A stretch of DNA of 52,144 nt from Actinomycetota bacterium (lineage in GTDB: Bacteria; Actinomycetota; Acidimicrobiia; Acidimicrobiales; Acidimicrobilacustridaceae), in contig WLMU01000004.1 in NCBI GenBank assembly GCA_009700115.1, forward strand, positions 1 to 52,144, in the 5' to 3' direction. The position numbers were made by a program, and so were the translations under genes. The notes beneath the pieces were generated by a model. That model saw only the letters and a list, made by a program, of their open reading frames with translations, was not told the DNA's origin and made no database searches. Every line of letters begins with the position of its first letter. The first letter of the stretch is position 1. This document shows positions 51,495 to 52,144 of this stretch, piece after piece.

Positions 51495-52144
51495 ATGCCG
51501 GAGACCTCAGGGCACTCGCTCCCCCATTTGCGCTGGACCCAGCCCGCCGATGTGACTGGCCCCGTTCTGCTTGTGGCCTTCGGCGGTTGGAACGATGCCG
51601 GCGACTCGGCAACCACGGCAATCGATTACATGGCCGAGCAATGGGGGGCCACCACATTCGCCGATATCGACCCCGAAGTGTTCTACGACTTCACCGTTAC
51701 TCGCCCCGAGGTTCGTGTCGATTTCGATGGCGTGCGTCGTATCGATTGGCCGAAGAACGAGTTCCGCTCCGCCCACGCAACGCCACACGGTGCCGATGTC
51801 ATCCTCCTTTCGGGCATTGAACCCCAGTTGAAGTGGCGAACATTTTCTGAACACGTCATCGGCGTCGCTCTGGCAACAAATGCGCGCATGGTTGTCACGT
51901 TGGGCGCGCTGCTGGCTGAAGTTCCTCATTCACGCCCCGTTTCAGTGTTCGGTGCGACGTACGACGAAGCGAGCACCGATGCGCTCGATCTACTTCCGTC
52001 GCGTTACGAAGGCCCAACCGGCATCACGGGCGTGTTGCACAATGCATGCAGAGAAGCAGGGATTCCTTCCGCTGCGCTGTGGGCCGCCGTTCCCACTTAC
52101 GTGCCATCCTCGCCATCACCAAAAGCAGCGCTTGCGCTTATTGA
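51495..52144 (+). CDS. PAC2 family protein (5' part)
   Basis: The gene runs off the right edge; 216 residues are visible. The start is ATG at 51495. The PAC2 (proteasome assembly chaperone 2) pattern is clear: LLVAFGGWNDAGDSATTAIDYM, then DIDPEVFYDFTVTRPEVR and the later LSGIEPQLKWRTF, and LGALLAEVPHSRPV. In archaea and actinobacteria PAC2-like proteins are found widely and are thought to be ATP-grasp-linked or proteasome-related, but their role in bacteria is not settled. Actinobacteria have a 20S proteasome, so a link is possible. Divergent from the GNAT gene with 33 bp between starts. Confidence 0.92.
   Translation, partial: MPETSGHSLPHLRWTQPADVTGPVLLVAFGGWNDAGDSATTAIDYMAEQWGATTFADIDPEVFYDFTVTRPEVRVDFDGVRRIDWPKNEFRSAHATPHGADVILLSGIEPQLKWRTFSEHVIGVALATNARMVVTLGALLAEVPHSRPVSVFGATYDEASTDALDLLPSRYEGPTGITGVLHNACREAGIPSAALWAAVPTYVPSSPSPKAALALI

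Overview
The window reads as chromosomal DNA of an actinobacterium, most likely of the class Acidimicrobiia (an Ilumatobacter-like relative; this is inferred from gene content, not from a marker gene). The evidence is the cell-division and signalling block crgA / trpG / pknB-pbpA-rodA-pstP-fhaB-fhaA / tRNA-Leu in the order known from mycobacteria, two F420-type flavin/deazaflavin enzymes, a maleylpyruvate isomerase-type (mycothiol-linked) protein, CarD, a PAC2 protein and an actinobacterial 6C RNA. Base composition is moderately GC-rich throughout, with no obvious foreign block by eye. Coding density is very high, with many 1-4 bp stop/start overlaps; only one stretch (30528-30833) exceeds 300 bases without a confident gene.

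Layout. 1-1100: 3' part of a thiolase and a small membrane zinc-ribbon-like protein. 1122-9356: growth/division regulation cluster. It has a single PASTA kinase, class B penicillin-binding protein, RodA-type glycosyltransferase, PP2C phosphatase and two FHA proteins in one leftward operon, flanked by crgA, trpG and tRNA-Leu(CAG). 9414-22173: oxidative catabolism block with two Baeyer-Villiger-type monooxygenases, a renalase-like flavoprotein, a two-component HsaA-like monooxygenase with divergent flavin reductase, two overlapping 2-oxoglutarate dioxygenases (PhyH-like and AlkB-like), enoyl-CoA hydratase, a double-length acyl-CoA dehydrogenase and an acyl-CoA ligase. Together these suggest degradation of cyclic ketone, terpenoid or steroid-like substrates into beta-oxidation.

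22303-25332 is one very large gene fusing an aspartyl/asparaginyl beta-hydroxylase-like domain, a PAPS-type sulfotransferase domain and a TIGR03032/DUF4915 domain; it is the most unusual protein here. It is followed by CarD, an MFS exporter with a PadR regulator, and a complete molybdate ABC importer (modABC) whose promoter carries an inverted repeat. 30834-36033: SNF2-family helicase, small partner protein, GuaB1-type purine enzyme, then a 6C small RNA with two C-rich hairpin loops. 36033-43185: dienelactone hydrolase, MBL hydrolase, acetolactate decarboxylase, SRPBCC protein, homospermidine synthase, MPI-family protein, a CopG/Doc toxin-antitoxin pair with its palindromic operator, and an alkylsulfatase-like MBL protein. 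43196-48868: third Baeyer-Villiger-type enzyme, a MacB-type ABC exporter, divergent PPOX and Ddn-type genes, a 24-residue membrane peptide and a CsbD-like protein.

49053-51461 holds a TetR-controlled cassette (alpha/beta hydrolase, TetR, small membrane protein). It is bounded by a perfect 24-bp direct repeat that duplicates the 3' end of the neighbouring GNAT acetyltransferase gene, a footprint expected of an insertion. The window ends inside a PAC2 gene. Several genes show a TANNNT-type -10 hexamer 6-7 nt before the start codon, which points to common leaderless transcription.
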